The translations under genes were made by a program, and so were the position numbers. A model generated the notes under the pieces. The model was given only the letters and a program-made list of their open reading frames with translations, had not been told where the DNA came from and did not search any database. Below are positions 21,820 to 30,767 of a stretch of 64,000 bases of DNA, piece by piece. The DNA comes from Chaenocephalus aceratus (Eukaryota; Chordata; Actinopteri; Perciformes; Channichthyidae), in assembly GCA_023974075.1 (NCBI GenBank), contig CM043797.1, positions 11,648,401-11,712,400 on the forward strand, given 5' to 3'. How positions within the stretch are numbered: position 1 is the stretch's first letter; each line of letters starts with the position of its first letter.

Positions 21820-22623
21820 TCAACGGACGCCTCCTGGCGTCCTACCAGGCCTGTCCGGGTACCTCTCATAAAAGTCCCTAAGGAGAGCAGGGTCCAAAAT
21901 CAGGGAGCGGGAGACCCATTGACGCTCCTCTAGTCCGTACCCCTCCCAATCCACCAAGTACTGGAACCCCCGGCCTCGCCTTCGTACATCCAACAACTGC
22001 TGGACGGTGAAAGCAGGATGATTGTCAATACTCCGGGGGGGAGGAGGGGGCTCGGCCGGAGGGCTCAGAGGACTGGAGGAAACTGGTTTGAGAAGTGAGA
22101 CATGAAATGCTGGGTGGACATTCAAGGCAGCAGGTAGCTTGAGCCTAACCACAGCGGGGTTAATAATCCGTTCAATGACAAATGGGCCAATGTACCTGGG
22201 TGCCAGTTTGCGGGAGTCAGTCTGGAGTGGCAGATCACGGGAGGACAGCCAGACCTTCTGACCGGGCTGGTAGTCCGGGGCTGGAGTGTGATGGCGGTCT
22301 GCAAGCCTCTGGTTGCGAGCAGCAGTGCGAACGAGAGCTGCCCGAGCTTCATGTCAGACTCTGCGGGCCCGCCGAAGATGCCCCTGTACTGAGGGGACTG
22401 CCACATCCCTCTCCTGGGCGGGGAAGAGAGGGGGTTGGAACCCAACAGAAGCCATGAATGGAGACATTCCTGTGGCGGAGCAAACCAGGGAGTTGTGGGC
22501 ATATTCAACCCAAGGCAGGTGGGAGGCCCAGGAGACTGGATGGTGAGAAGAGACACAGCGAAGGGCTGCCTCCAGGTCCTGATTCGCACGCTCAGTCTGG
22601 CCGTTGGTCTGCGGGTGGTAACC
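21820..22623 (-). pseudogene. Gypsy integrase C-terminal region and chromodomain
   Basis: This continues the pol frame after the nonsense codon at 22624-22626. It opens with the [12 protein letters not shown] box that holds the third catalytic residue (E) of the integrase DDE triad. A second in-frame TGA stands at 22354-22356. The last ~110 codons end in a chromodomain, recognisable from the YLVDWEGYG...W motif near 21900-21960, which in this retrotransposon branch is thought to guide integration into particular chromatin. The protein ends at 21820, just before the LTR. Both stops are simple substitutions; the frame is otherwise continuous. Confidence 0.85.
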
Positions 22624-24330
22624 TTATGACAGACTGGCCGACGCCCCCAATGCCTGGCAAAAGGCTTTCCAGACTCGAGAGGCAAATTGCGGACCCCTGT
22701 CAGAAACAATGTCCAGAGGAATGCCATGCAATCTAAAAACATGCTGGGTGATTAGTGTAGCAGTCTCCAGAGCAGAAGGTAACTTAGGTAGGGGAACGAA
22801 GTGTACGGCCTTGGAAAAGCGGTCAACAATCGTCAGGATAACTGTATTTCCTTCCGATGGGGGAAGACCCGTCACGAAGTCCATGGCGATGTGAGACCAA
22901 GGCCGATGAGGAATGGGAAGAGGGCGGAGAAGACCAGCAGGGGCGCGGTGGGATGCCTTACTGCGGGCGCAGATGGAGCAGGCGGCGACATACTTCTTGG
23001 CATCAGAGGACATGGAGGGCCACCAGAAGCGTTGTTGGATGAGGCCTAGAGTCCGAAGTGCTCCTGGATGGCACGCTATCTTAGAATCATGTCCCAACTG
23101 GAGCACTGAAGATCTTGCGTGCGGTGGAACGAACAGCCGACCCGGTGGACAACCCTCAGGAGCTGGATGGTCCTCTTGTGCCTCCAGGACCACCCTCTCA
23201 ACCTCCCACCTGGCTACTCCCACCACACAGGAGGATGGAAGAATGGTTCCCGCGGATGGCTCCTCAAGCGGAGGAGCAAACTGACGTGACTGGGCGTCTG
23301 TCTTGATGTTCCGTGAGCCTGGCCGATAGGTGAGGGTGAAGCTGAACCGGCCCAGAAAAAGTGCCCATCGAGCCTGGCGAGAGTTGAGCCTGCGAGCAGA
23401 ACGGCGATAAGCTAAGTTTGTGCCTTCAAGCCAGTGCCTCCATTCCTGCAGGGCTAAAACTACTGCCAGAAGCTCCCGATTTCCCACATCATAGTTTCTT
23501 TCTGCCGGGGAGAGCCGGCGGGAAAAGAATGCGCAGGGATGCAACTTCTGGTCGGAGGCTGAGCGCTGGGAGAGGACTGCCCCTACACCAGTGTCGGAGG
23601 CATCCACTTCGACCACGAAAGGGGCTGAAGAATCAGGGTGAGATAACACAGGAGCAGAGGAAAACAAACACTTCAACATAGCAAAAGCAGCCTCAGCTTC
23701 AGATGACCACACAAAGGGAACTTTAACTGAGGTGAGCTTGGTGAGTGGGGCGGCTGCTCGACTATAGTCACGAATAAACCTGCGGTAAAAGTTGGCAAAA
23801 CCAAGAAACCTTTGGAGTTGCTTTCTCGTTGTAGGAGTGGGCCATTCGGCCACTGCCATGACTTTGGCAGGGTCGGCTCTGACCTGCCCCTTCTCTACCA
23901 CAAAACCCAGGAATGAAACAGAGGAAACATGAAAGGCACACTTCTCAGCCTTAACATAAAGTCTGTTCTCCAGAAGTCTCTGTAGCACCAACCTCATGTG
24001 TTGGACATGTTCTTGGGGGTCACGAGAGAAAATGAGGATATCATCAAGATACACAAAGACAAATCTGTTAAGCATATCACGAAGGACATCGTTAATGAGT
24101 GTCTGAAACACAGAAGGGGCGTTAGTTAACCCAAAAGGCATAACTAAATATTCAAAATGTCCCAGGGGCGTCTTAAACGCAGTCTTCCACTCGTCTCCCT
24201 CCCTTATCCTAACTAGGTGGTAGGCATTTCGGAGGTCCAACTTAGAGAAGATGGTGGCTTTATGGAGGAAACCAAAAGCTGAGTCTATGAGCGGAAGAGG
24301 ATACTTATTCTTTACAGTAATGTCATTCAA
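22624..24330 (-). pseudogene. Gypsy pol: reverse transcriptase, RNase H and integrase N-terminal part
   Basis: 568 codons on the minus strand. Reverse transcriptase occupies residues 1-170, with the catalytic YLDD at 94-97. RNase H follows from about 235, with its first aspartate at 243 and the glutamate of RELL at 286. The usual segment holding the next catalytic aspartate (the TDHKNL block) is missing: WLEGT at 300-304 runs straight into NLAY, an apparent in-frame deletion of about a dozen residues. The integrase zinc-binding pairs are H414/H421 and C451/C454, and the first two catalytic aspartates are D484 and D544. The frame ends at a TAA (22624-22626) inside integrase. Upstream, RT residues are shifted out of frame at an A/T homopolymer near 24376-24387. 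The encoded protein would not be active as it stands. Confidence 0.93.
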
Positions 24331-24716
24331 GCCCCTGAAATCAATACAGGGGCGTAGAGTCTTATCCTTCTTGTCAAAAAAAAAAACCCTGCCCCCAATG
24401 GAGAGCGAGAAGGGCGAATGAGACCAGTAGCAACAGAGTCAGTGATATAAGTCTCCATGGCCTCCCTCTCCGGCTTGGAGATATTATAAAGTCTGCTCGA
24501 AGGCAAGGGAGCACCGGGGAGCAAGTCAATGCCACAGTCATAAGGTCGATGAGGTGGTAGAGACAGGGCACGATCCTTGCTGAAAACCTCCTGGAGGTCA
24601 TGATACTCAGAGGGAACTGACGTGAGGTCAACAGGTCTGGGGGGGGAACAGGTTTTCAAGTAACAGTGGTGGGTATGGCAGAGTGTAAACAGTGAGAGTG
24701 GCAGAACAAACTCCAA
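24327..24716 (-). pseudogene. Gypsy protease-RT linker and RT start
   Basis: Contains [20 protein letters not shown] and a [13 protein letters not shown] block, the conserved entry to the Gypsy reverse transcriptase. It is in a different frame from the protease upstream (shift near 24660-24716) and from the RT body downstream (shift at the poly-T run near 24380). Confidence 0.85.
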
Positions 24717-25096
24717 TTGACGATGGATAAGGTGGCCCAGTCTATGTGTGGGTTGTGGAGTTTAAGCCAGGGGAGACCTAACACCAGCGGAAGGGGTGAG
24801 GGAATGAGATAAAGGAAAATGGTCTCGTGATGATTACCTAAGAGTAACAATGACACTGGGGCAGTACGGTGAGTTACACGGGCAAGAAGCCTACCATCAA
24901 GAGAAAAAATGTTCTTGGGCTCGGGAAGGAGTTCTGAGGGGAGATTAGACTGGAAAACCAGGTCAGAGTCAATACAATTTTCATCAGCCCCTAAATCAAC
25001 TAAGACTTGAAGGGGAAGGGAAACTTGTGAACTAGAAACCGTACCCTTTAACTGGAGACGATTAGCGTGGGAAGGGGAGACAGAAGTATGGCTCAC
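24656..25096 (-). pseudogene. Gypsy aspartic protease with altered active site
   Basis: A retropepsin-like domain: residues 32-36 read VDLGA where the family has D-[ST]-G, so the catalytic loop residue next to the aspartate has become leucine. The flap-distal LGLPWL motif is intact. The frame begins by overlapping the gag stop codon (TGGTGAGCC at 25091-25099), in a different frame from gag, as expected if the product is made by ribosomal frameshifting or if a base has been lost. It starts with GTG in this reading, so a separate start is unlikely. Confidence 0.8.
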
Positions 25097-25443
25097 CAGC
25101 GCCCCTCCCCCGGATGCTGAGCCTGCTCGTTTGGCCGAGCGGAACAGTTGGCTCGAATGTGGCCAGCCTGACCACAGTATATGCAGAGCCTCTGGAGGAA
25201 ACGGCGTTCCCGTTCAGCAGGTGAAAGCCTCATTCTCCCCAGCTGCATAGGCTCCTCTGGGCTTAGGGATGAGGAGACGGTGGGTGGGTCCTGGTAGGAG
25301 AAAGGCTCCAGGCGTTGGTGAGGAGGTGCAGACTGTCCAGGCGGACGTGGTGACTTGGGTTGGGAAAAGGGGAGAGGGAATCTCTGCCTGTCTGTTCTCT
25401 CCCTTCGCCTCTCACGGAGGCGATTATCTAAGCGAATGGCCAA
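25093..25443 (-). pseudogene. Gypsy gag C-terminal part with zinc knuckle
   Basis: A basic, proline-rich segment followed by one CCHC zinc knuckle (C-x2-C-x4-H-x4-C, in [14 protein letters not shown], about residues 87-100), the RNA-binding part of gag. It ends with a TGA at 25093-25095. It is out of frame with the gag N-terminal half, with a shift between about 25560 and 25640. Confidence 0.88.
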
Positions 25444-25523
25444 AGAAATTAACTCAAGGGACGAAGTCTCATCTCGAGCAGCTAGCTCGTCCTTTAACTG
25501 GTCGTTTAATCCACGGGAAAAAA

Positions 25524-26141
25524 CTATCTGTAAAGCCGTCTCATCCCACCCGCTCTCTGCTGTGAGAATGCGGAAATCAATTGAGTAAGTGGAGACTGAC
25601 TCAGAACCCTGGCGTAAAGAAAGGAGCCGGTTACCGGCCTCCTTACCCTGAAGCGGGTGGTCAAAAACTCGGTCTCAAACACAGGAAAAGAGTTATAGAT
25701 AGCTGGGTTACTCTTGGCTATGGCTACCGCCCATGCAGCTGCTTTACCCGATAACAAACTCATAACGAAAGCTACTCTAGTTCTGTCAGAGGAGTAAGTT
25801 AAAGGCTGCTGATCAAAAACTATGGAGCACTGGTGAAGAAACTGACTGCATGTCCCTGAATCACCTGAATACCTCACAGGGGTGGGGATGAATGGTTCAC
25901 GGGGTTGGCCGGAATGAATGATGAAAATCTCAGGAGCTGGAGGCAGTGGCGCAGGAGCTGGAGCCGTCAGAGCGTTGAGCTGGGTGAAAGACTGGTCCAA
26001 GCGGCCGCTGAGTTGAGTGAAACCGGTATTAAGGTTGTGGAGGGATTCCATGATACTTTGTAGGGCTTGTTCGTGCTGCCCCACACGAGCTCCCTGTGTC
26101 GAAATAGCTTGCTTCAATCTCTCAGTCTCTGCGGGGTCCAT
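25524..26141 (-). pseudogene. Gypsy gag N-terminal part (capsid-like)
   Basis: Starts at an ATG 18 bases inside the 5' LTR boundary with MDPAETERLKQA. Residues 1-60 are predicted coiled coil (heptads rich in Q, L and E), and residues 85-190 match the retrotransposon gag domain, with RYSGDSGTCSQFLHQC and FVMSLLSGKAAAWA. The last ~25 codons are read in a wrong frame after a frameshift. Confidence 0.88.
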
Positions 26142-26159
26142 GCTTTGGCCAGATAATTC

Positions 26160-26566
26160 TGTTACGGCCTATAGAATTTTGGACCCCAAAGCAAAAGACT
26201 GGAGAGAGATGGTCGATAAACAAAAAGCTTTATTCAAGCAGAAAACAAAAATACGGCAGTGGAGTCAGGAAGTTGGCTGGCAAAAATCCAAACAATAAAT
26301 CCAAACAACGAGGAGAGCAGCGAGACACACCGGAGGGTCGAAACACAGAGGAATGATCTGGCAGGGAAGTGGCATGAGGACCGGGCTTTTATCTCTACAG
26401 GTGAAGAGGTGAGTGGAAACAGGTGTGCCTCGTCTGCTACTGGGAGGAGCCAGCCAACTCCCTGTCACACGCCAGCCCTGCAGAGGAACACAGAGAAGAG
26501 AGGGGTGAGACAGGAAATAGCACACAGAAGCACACAACAAAAATACAACTAAACAGAATCATAACA
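26160..26566 (-). repeat. Gypsy 5' LTR
   Basis: 407 bp, same as 21403-21809 apart from about three substitutions. The gag ATG follows after only 18 bases, leaving almost no leader; a primer-binding site could not be assigned to a tRNA. Confidence 0.95.
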
Positions 26567-26883
26567 GAAGTAACGGGAATAAACTGGGAATTTTCAAAAT
26601 TGAAGGTTGGCTCTTCATAGGGAACTTAAATATAGTTGGGGAAAGTATATTTTAGCATAATCTTGACTAAAACAAACAGATGCCATTCAAGTACACTTGA
26701 ATATCCATGCCATAGCACACTGCTTACTGCATGGCTATTGAGACCACACAAAGGTTCACAACAGGCTCACATGTGAGAGTGGAAAAACTGGTTGGCATTC
26801 GAGCAAACCTAAGGCTCTTTGAGCCGGACACAGAGCCATCCTCAACAAGGCTGGACAGTGACACTGAAGAGGAAGACTCAGAA
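26567..26883 (+). pseudogene. hAT transposase C-terminal remnant
   Basis: The plus-strand frame from 26731 contains EKLVGIRANLRLFEPDTEPSS followed by an acidic run (DSDTEEEDSEE), a tail typical of hAT transposases in vertebrates. It is interrupted at 26884 by another DNA element. The rest of the transposase (BED finger, catalytic core) is missing. Family assignment rests on the surrounding hAT termini and this short segment. Confidence 0.5.
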
Positions 26884-27429
26884 GAGGCTTCTCAATACTC
26901 AAATTTCCCCTCCTCAACTCCTCAACTCCTCGACTCCTCGGTCCTCCGGTAGTGACCCGGAAATGAATTTCAGCCCGCCATTTTGAAGGACGTCTCATTT
27001 CTCTAAATGCACACCGAGGATCGAGCGTCGAGGAGGCTCTCTGGAGGAGCTATAACCGAGGATACACTGATGGTTCCTCCACGGCTCCTCCGCGGATGCA
27101 TTTCCGGGAACGGTGGAGGCGTGACGCACGGCCGGACTTATCTCAGCCAATGACAGCTCTGCATGCAACCCCTGGATATTATTTTAGAAACTGCTCTCAT
27201 CGCAACGCGATGTTTACAGTGAGAACAGCTGTGAGGCCCGTGCAGAAAGCAGAGCAGTGTGTAAAATATATATCACTCAGTATAACAGACCTAGGCCTAC
27301 TCTCTTTATTTGCTTTAGTTTAGTAGATATCTACAAAGAGTAGATATTTTTCTAAGAACATTTAGTGCTTCACATAATAACATACACAACGGCTGTAGCC
27401 TGATTATGCTTTAGGAGCTGTAGGTGTGT

Positions 27430-27590
27430 GTGGTACAGTGTCGGTGCGGGTTGTACAGTGTGTAGGTGTGTGTGTGGTAGGCTACAGTGTGTAGGTGCGT
27501 GTTGTACAGTGTATAGGTGTGTGTGTGGTAGGCTACAGTGTGTAGGTGCGTGTTGTACAGTGTATAGGTGTGTGTTGTACAGTGCGCAGA
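27430..27590. repeat. Minisatellite, ~57-bp unit
   Basis: Two full and two partial units containing GTAGGCTACAGTGTGTAGGT and TTGTACAGTGTATAGG alternate in tandem. Confidence 0.85.
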
Positions 27591-27783
27591 TGCGGCGGAC
27601 AGACAGGTCTCAGTTGGTTTGGTGTCCTCTGCTTACTTTTAATACTTGCAAATACAACTTTTGGCCCGTAATTTCAATTCCCCATTTCAGCGACCAGAGA
27701 GAGGGGGGGATATATCCAGTCTCTGATTGTGTTACGTTATTATGAGAGTGCTCTCATACTTTAAATTGCATATATTTATATAA

Positions 27784-27787
<4 letters not shown>

Positions 27788-27815
<28 letters not shown>
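27788..27815. repeat. TG microsatellite
   Basis: About 14 TG units. Confidence 0.95.
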
Positions 27816-28145
27816 CCGCATCTGTAGCCTGTTATTGTCTCATTATACCGCACTCTCAATGAATTAGTAAATATGTGGGGGAACAATGTTCAGCTGATCT
27901 ACAGAGATTATAAAATATGACAAAACACTCGACAGCTGATGCAGCTGTTGCCACGTAATAATGAATGGACGTCGCTTTAATATGACCGCTCAGAGGAGAG
28001 GAGTTCTCATTTCTTTAAACGTCTGCTGCTTCCCCTCCTCTCTCCTCGGTTCCCCTCCTCGGTCCTCCGCTCGCATCTCCTGTGGGCGGGACTAAGTCTC
28101 GAGGAGGGGAGTCGAGGAGGGGACATTTAAGAATTGAGAAGCCTC

Positions 28146-28583
28146 TAGAGTGTGATGTTGATGAGGCCCAGGAAGAGCCCGTTGACTGAAAGGGTTTAGC
28201 CAAAATGCAGAGGATCGCTTGAAGGAAGATTTGCATGTTTAATGGGACTTTTTGGAGGGAGAGGGGCTCTTTTCATTTAACATTTTAAATGGGACTTTGT
28301 GGGGATTTTTGGATGGGGGGTGCATTTTTGTTCACTTTTTAATGAGTGGGGTTGGGGGGGATGAGTAATATTTAACTCAACATTCCTGTGTTCGTTCTTC
28401 AATGAAACAAATAATTGTTCAATCAAATAATGAAAACTTGTTCTGTTCTACTTAAAACATTTTTTTTTTAAAAATAAAAATCTGATGTTTTTTTGTTTAA
28501 ATTTGCATCGAATATTTCCAAAATTCCCCAGCTTAACTTCCCATGGAAACTTTCCGGAAACTTTCTGCCCCTTTGCAACCCTA
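28146..28583. mobile_element. Right end of the hAT element
   Basis: Continuation of the 21351-28583 hAT after the nested element. It includes the frame tail ending near 28189 and the TTTGCAACCCTA terminus. Confidence 0.75.
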
Positions 28584-28591
28584 AATATTAG

Positions 28592-28984
28592 GGAAAGTCT
28601 GATGGGTAAATAAAGAGCCATTAGTCTTTAGGATTTAATGACATGTTGTAAATATTTCCAAGCCAGAACCCAAATATCTCCTTTTTTTTCTTTTTCAAAA
28701 GTTAACCTTTTTCCAACCCATATTCAAACAAGAACATAAAAGAGACATGCTGTATATATGATGGAAGAAAAATGAATACATCCATGAAAACCTAATGTCA
28801 AAATTAATCACAATCAACAAATCTAGAGCCATGCCAGCGGATTTTTGAGACGATATTACGCTTGACGATATTTGAGCTAACATCTAACATGCATGTTGCT
28901 CATAATGGAAACATTTTTATATTTCATGTTTACTATGTTCAACAATTTAACATGTGAGTATTAGCATGGTAATATTGTTCTTAC
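28592..28984. other. Unannotated AT-rich DNA
   Basis: No feature recognised. Confidence 0.5.
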
Positions 28985-29451
28985 TAGTAAGCATTGGGTT
29001 GAGAGGTCATGTGTTTTGAGCATGCACAGTCTGTCCTGAAGTGGGGAAGGAGAGTGTGATCTTGGGCCGGGTTCTGGGGCTGGTGATTCCCCTGAAGATT
29101 TGTATTTTATTTCTTGCGTACAAGTATTTTTCTGCAGGGTATTGTGTAATTTTGTTAAGTTTTTAGGTTTTTCGTTGTTGTATTGTTTTTTTTTAATGTT
29201 TTGTTGTGTTCTCACCATGTGTGTGGAAATGGGGACATTGCTTTCAGTAAGGGGGGACGCATGTAAGCATTGGGTTGAGAGGTCATGTGTTTTTGAGCAT
29301 GCGCAGTCTGTCCTGAAGTGGGGAAAGAGAGTGTTGTGTGTCTCGACAAGAATAAACGGAGGCGCTGTCTGTGATGCTCCAAAAAGTACTAAAGTTCCTG
29401 AGTTCTTGTTACACAGAAGTATCTTTGAAGCCTTAACACCTCGGACGTTAC
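28985..29451 (+). mobile_element. Internally deleted LTR element, possibly retrovirus-like
   Basis: Two direct repeats of about 73 bp (28986-29057 and 29263-29335) begin with AAGCATTGGGTTGAGAGG. The second is preceded by a purine tract (AAGGGGGGACGCA, 29250-29262) and continues as a 189-bp LTR-like unit, TG to CA, with an AATAAA signal near 29352. The first copy is only the LTR's left part. CTAG/ACTA occurs outside both ends, a possible 4-bp duplication. No gag, pol or env is left. Whether this is a retroviral or another LTR remnant is undecided. Confidence 0.55.
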
Positions 29452-30093
29452 ACTAGCACTAAACTAAAAGTCCTGCCAAATCTGACTTTTTGGTTTTGTT
29501 TGATTTGGTCATTACATACAATTTTTGTTCCAAATGTAATGGATAGTTTTCCTTGACATTTTACTTAAAACCTTGAATATTAACTTTTCCATAGACCCAT
29601 TCTTCCAAAACCCCAATAGTCAGGAAATGTCCATTTAAACTGAAAGCCTATGTGCCTGTTATCTCAAACACAAACAGCCATGAAACGGAGAGTAGGCCAG
29701 GCCATGCCTTCACCTTACTCTGCATCTGATTGGCTAGTGCTGCTTGCCTTTGTTGCTTTGGTTGATAAGGTTTTGGCATGAGCAGTGATAATGGTTAGGG
29801 GGTTCTGCATGGATGTATGAAGAGAACTTGATACAGCATTGAAAGGGGGGCCCTGTTCATTCCTGTTGAAGTTGCTAAATAAGTCAAAAATAGACTAACT
29901 GAAGGTACAACAAATATCCTGATCATCCAGAGACATCCATGCGCACTTTCATTTTTCTGTAAGCCCCCCCTCCCATCCGCCTGTGGATCAGTCAAATGAA
30001 TGAAGAGGAAACATAACTCTGGATTCGGCCTTTAGATCATCAAACAATTTGTAGACCCCGATGATTTCAATAATAACAGACTCTTTTTTTCAC
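29452..30093. other. Unannotated DNA
   Basis: No feature recognised. Confidence 0.5.
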
Positions 30094-30097
30094 TTAA

Positions 30098-30763
30098 AGT
30101 CTCCTATTATGCTATTTGTTGGCATATATTATGGGTCTCAGATATATAAAAATATTTGTGATGTGTTTTGCTCAAAATACCAAACAGATCATGCATTTCA
30201 GACATCCCTCATATCCCTCTATTTAAGCCCTGTTGGAGAATGGCTGATCTGGGGTCCTCAGCTTGAAAAAGAGGAGGGGGAGCTTGTGCCTGCTCAGAAT
30301 TCTACGAGATACTGCTGCCGTGATTAAACGCCATATCATGTTCCAAACCACATCAAGGATTATTTCTGAAACAGTATGGAGCTCAAATGCTTTTTCTCTT
30401 GGGGGTTTACCACAAGGTGAGTTCCTTTTTTTATTTCCTGCTTTTTCACACATACTCTCTCCAGTACAGCTTAGCTCTGAGCGATGCTTGCTAATTTAAA
30501 CAAAGACCATATTACGTCCAAAACACGTCAGGCATTGTCTCTGATAGCAACGTTTCTGATAGTGCCGTGGATCCACATTTCCGATATTACGTCATATCGG
30601 ACGCAAATCTGGATCAGCTCCGTTGTACCCCCGTTTTTAGAGATTTGGGTACGGAGGATCGAGGGTTTTGTTTTCTGACACTTTGTGAGTCTCCTGACAC
30701 ACCGGGGACACATATTCATGTATAAAAGACGTCAAAAAGTGCATTTTGCATGATAGGAGACCT
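30098..30763. mobile_element. TTAA-flanked MITE (piggyBac- or Kolobok-like)
   Basis: Ends AGTCTCCTATTATGC and the complement of AGGTCTCCTATCATGC are inverted repeats. TTAA stands directly outside both (30094-30097 and 30764-30767), as in piggyBac and Kolobok insertions. No transposase frame in 666 bp. Confidence 0.8.
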
Positions 30764-30767
30764 TTAA

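Larger units (their letters stand above)
21403..26566 (-). mobile_element. Ty3/Gypsy LTR retrotransposon with chromodomain, 5.16 kb
   Basis: Two 407-bp LTRs bracket gag, protease, RT, RNase H, integrase and chromodomain remnants in Ty3/Gypsy order on the minus strand. A purine-rich tract (minus-strand GAGGGGGGTAC) abuts the 3' LTR at 21810-21820. Flanks are GAAT before 21403 and GAAG after 26566, a possible 4-bp duplication with one mismatch. All coding steps carry lesions, described under the individual parts. Confidence 0.95.
26884..28145. mobile_element. DNA element with GAGGCTTCTCAAT ends, nested in hAT
   Basis: GAGGCTTCTCAAT at the left and its complement at the right, followed on both sides by a CCCCTCCTCxACTCC block, form inverted ends. 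The subterminal regions are rich in CCTC/GAGG tracts. No target duplication could be separated from the inverted repeat. A partial copy lies at 12086-12500. No transposase was recognised. Confidence 0.7.
21351..28583. mobile_element. hAT element carrying nested insertions
   Basis: Inverted ends TAGGGTTGCAAA and TTTGCAACCCTA, flanked by AATATGAG (21343-21350) and AATATTAG (28584-28591), a 7-of-8 match to an 8-bp hAT duplication. Without the Gypsy insertion (21403-26566) and the second DNA element (26884-28145) only about 0.8 kb of hAT remains, consisting of terminal sequence and a short C-terminal transposase remnant. Confidence 0.85.
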
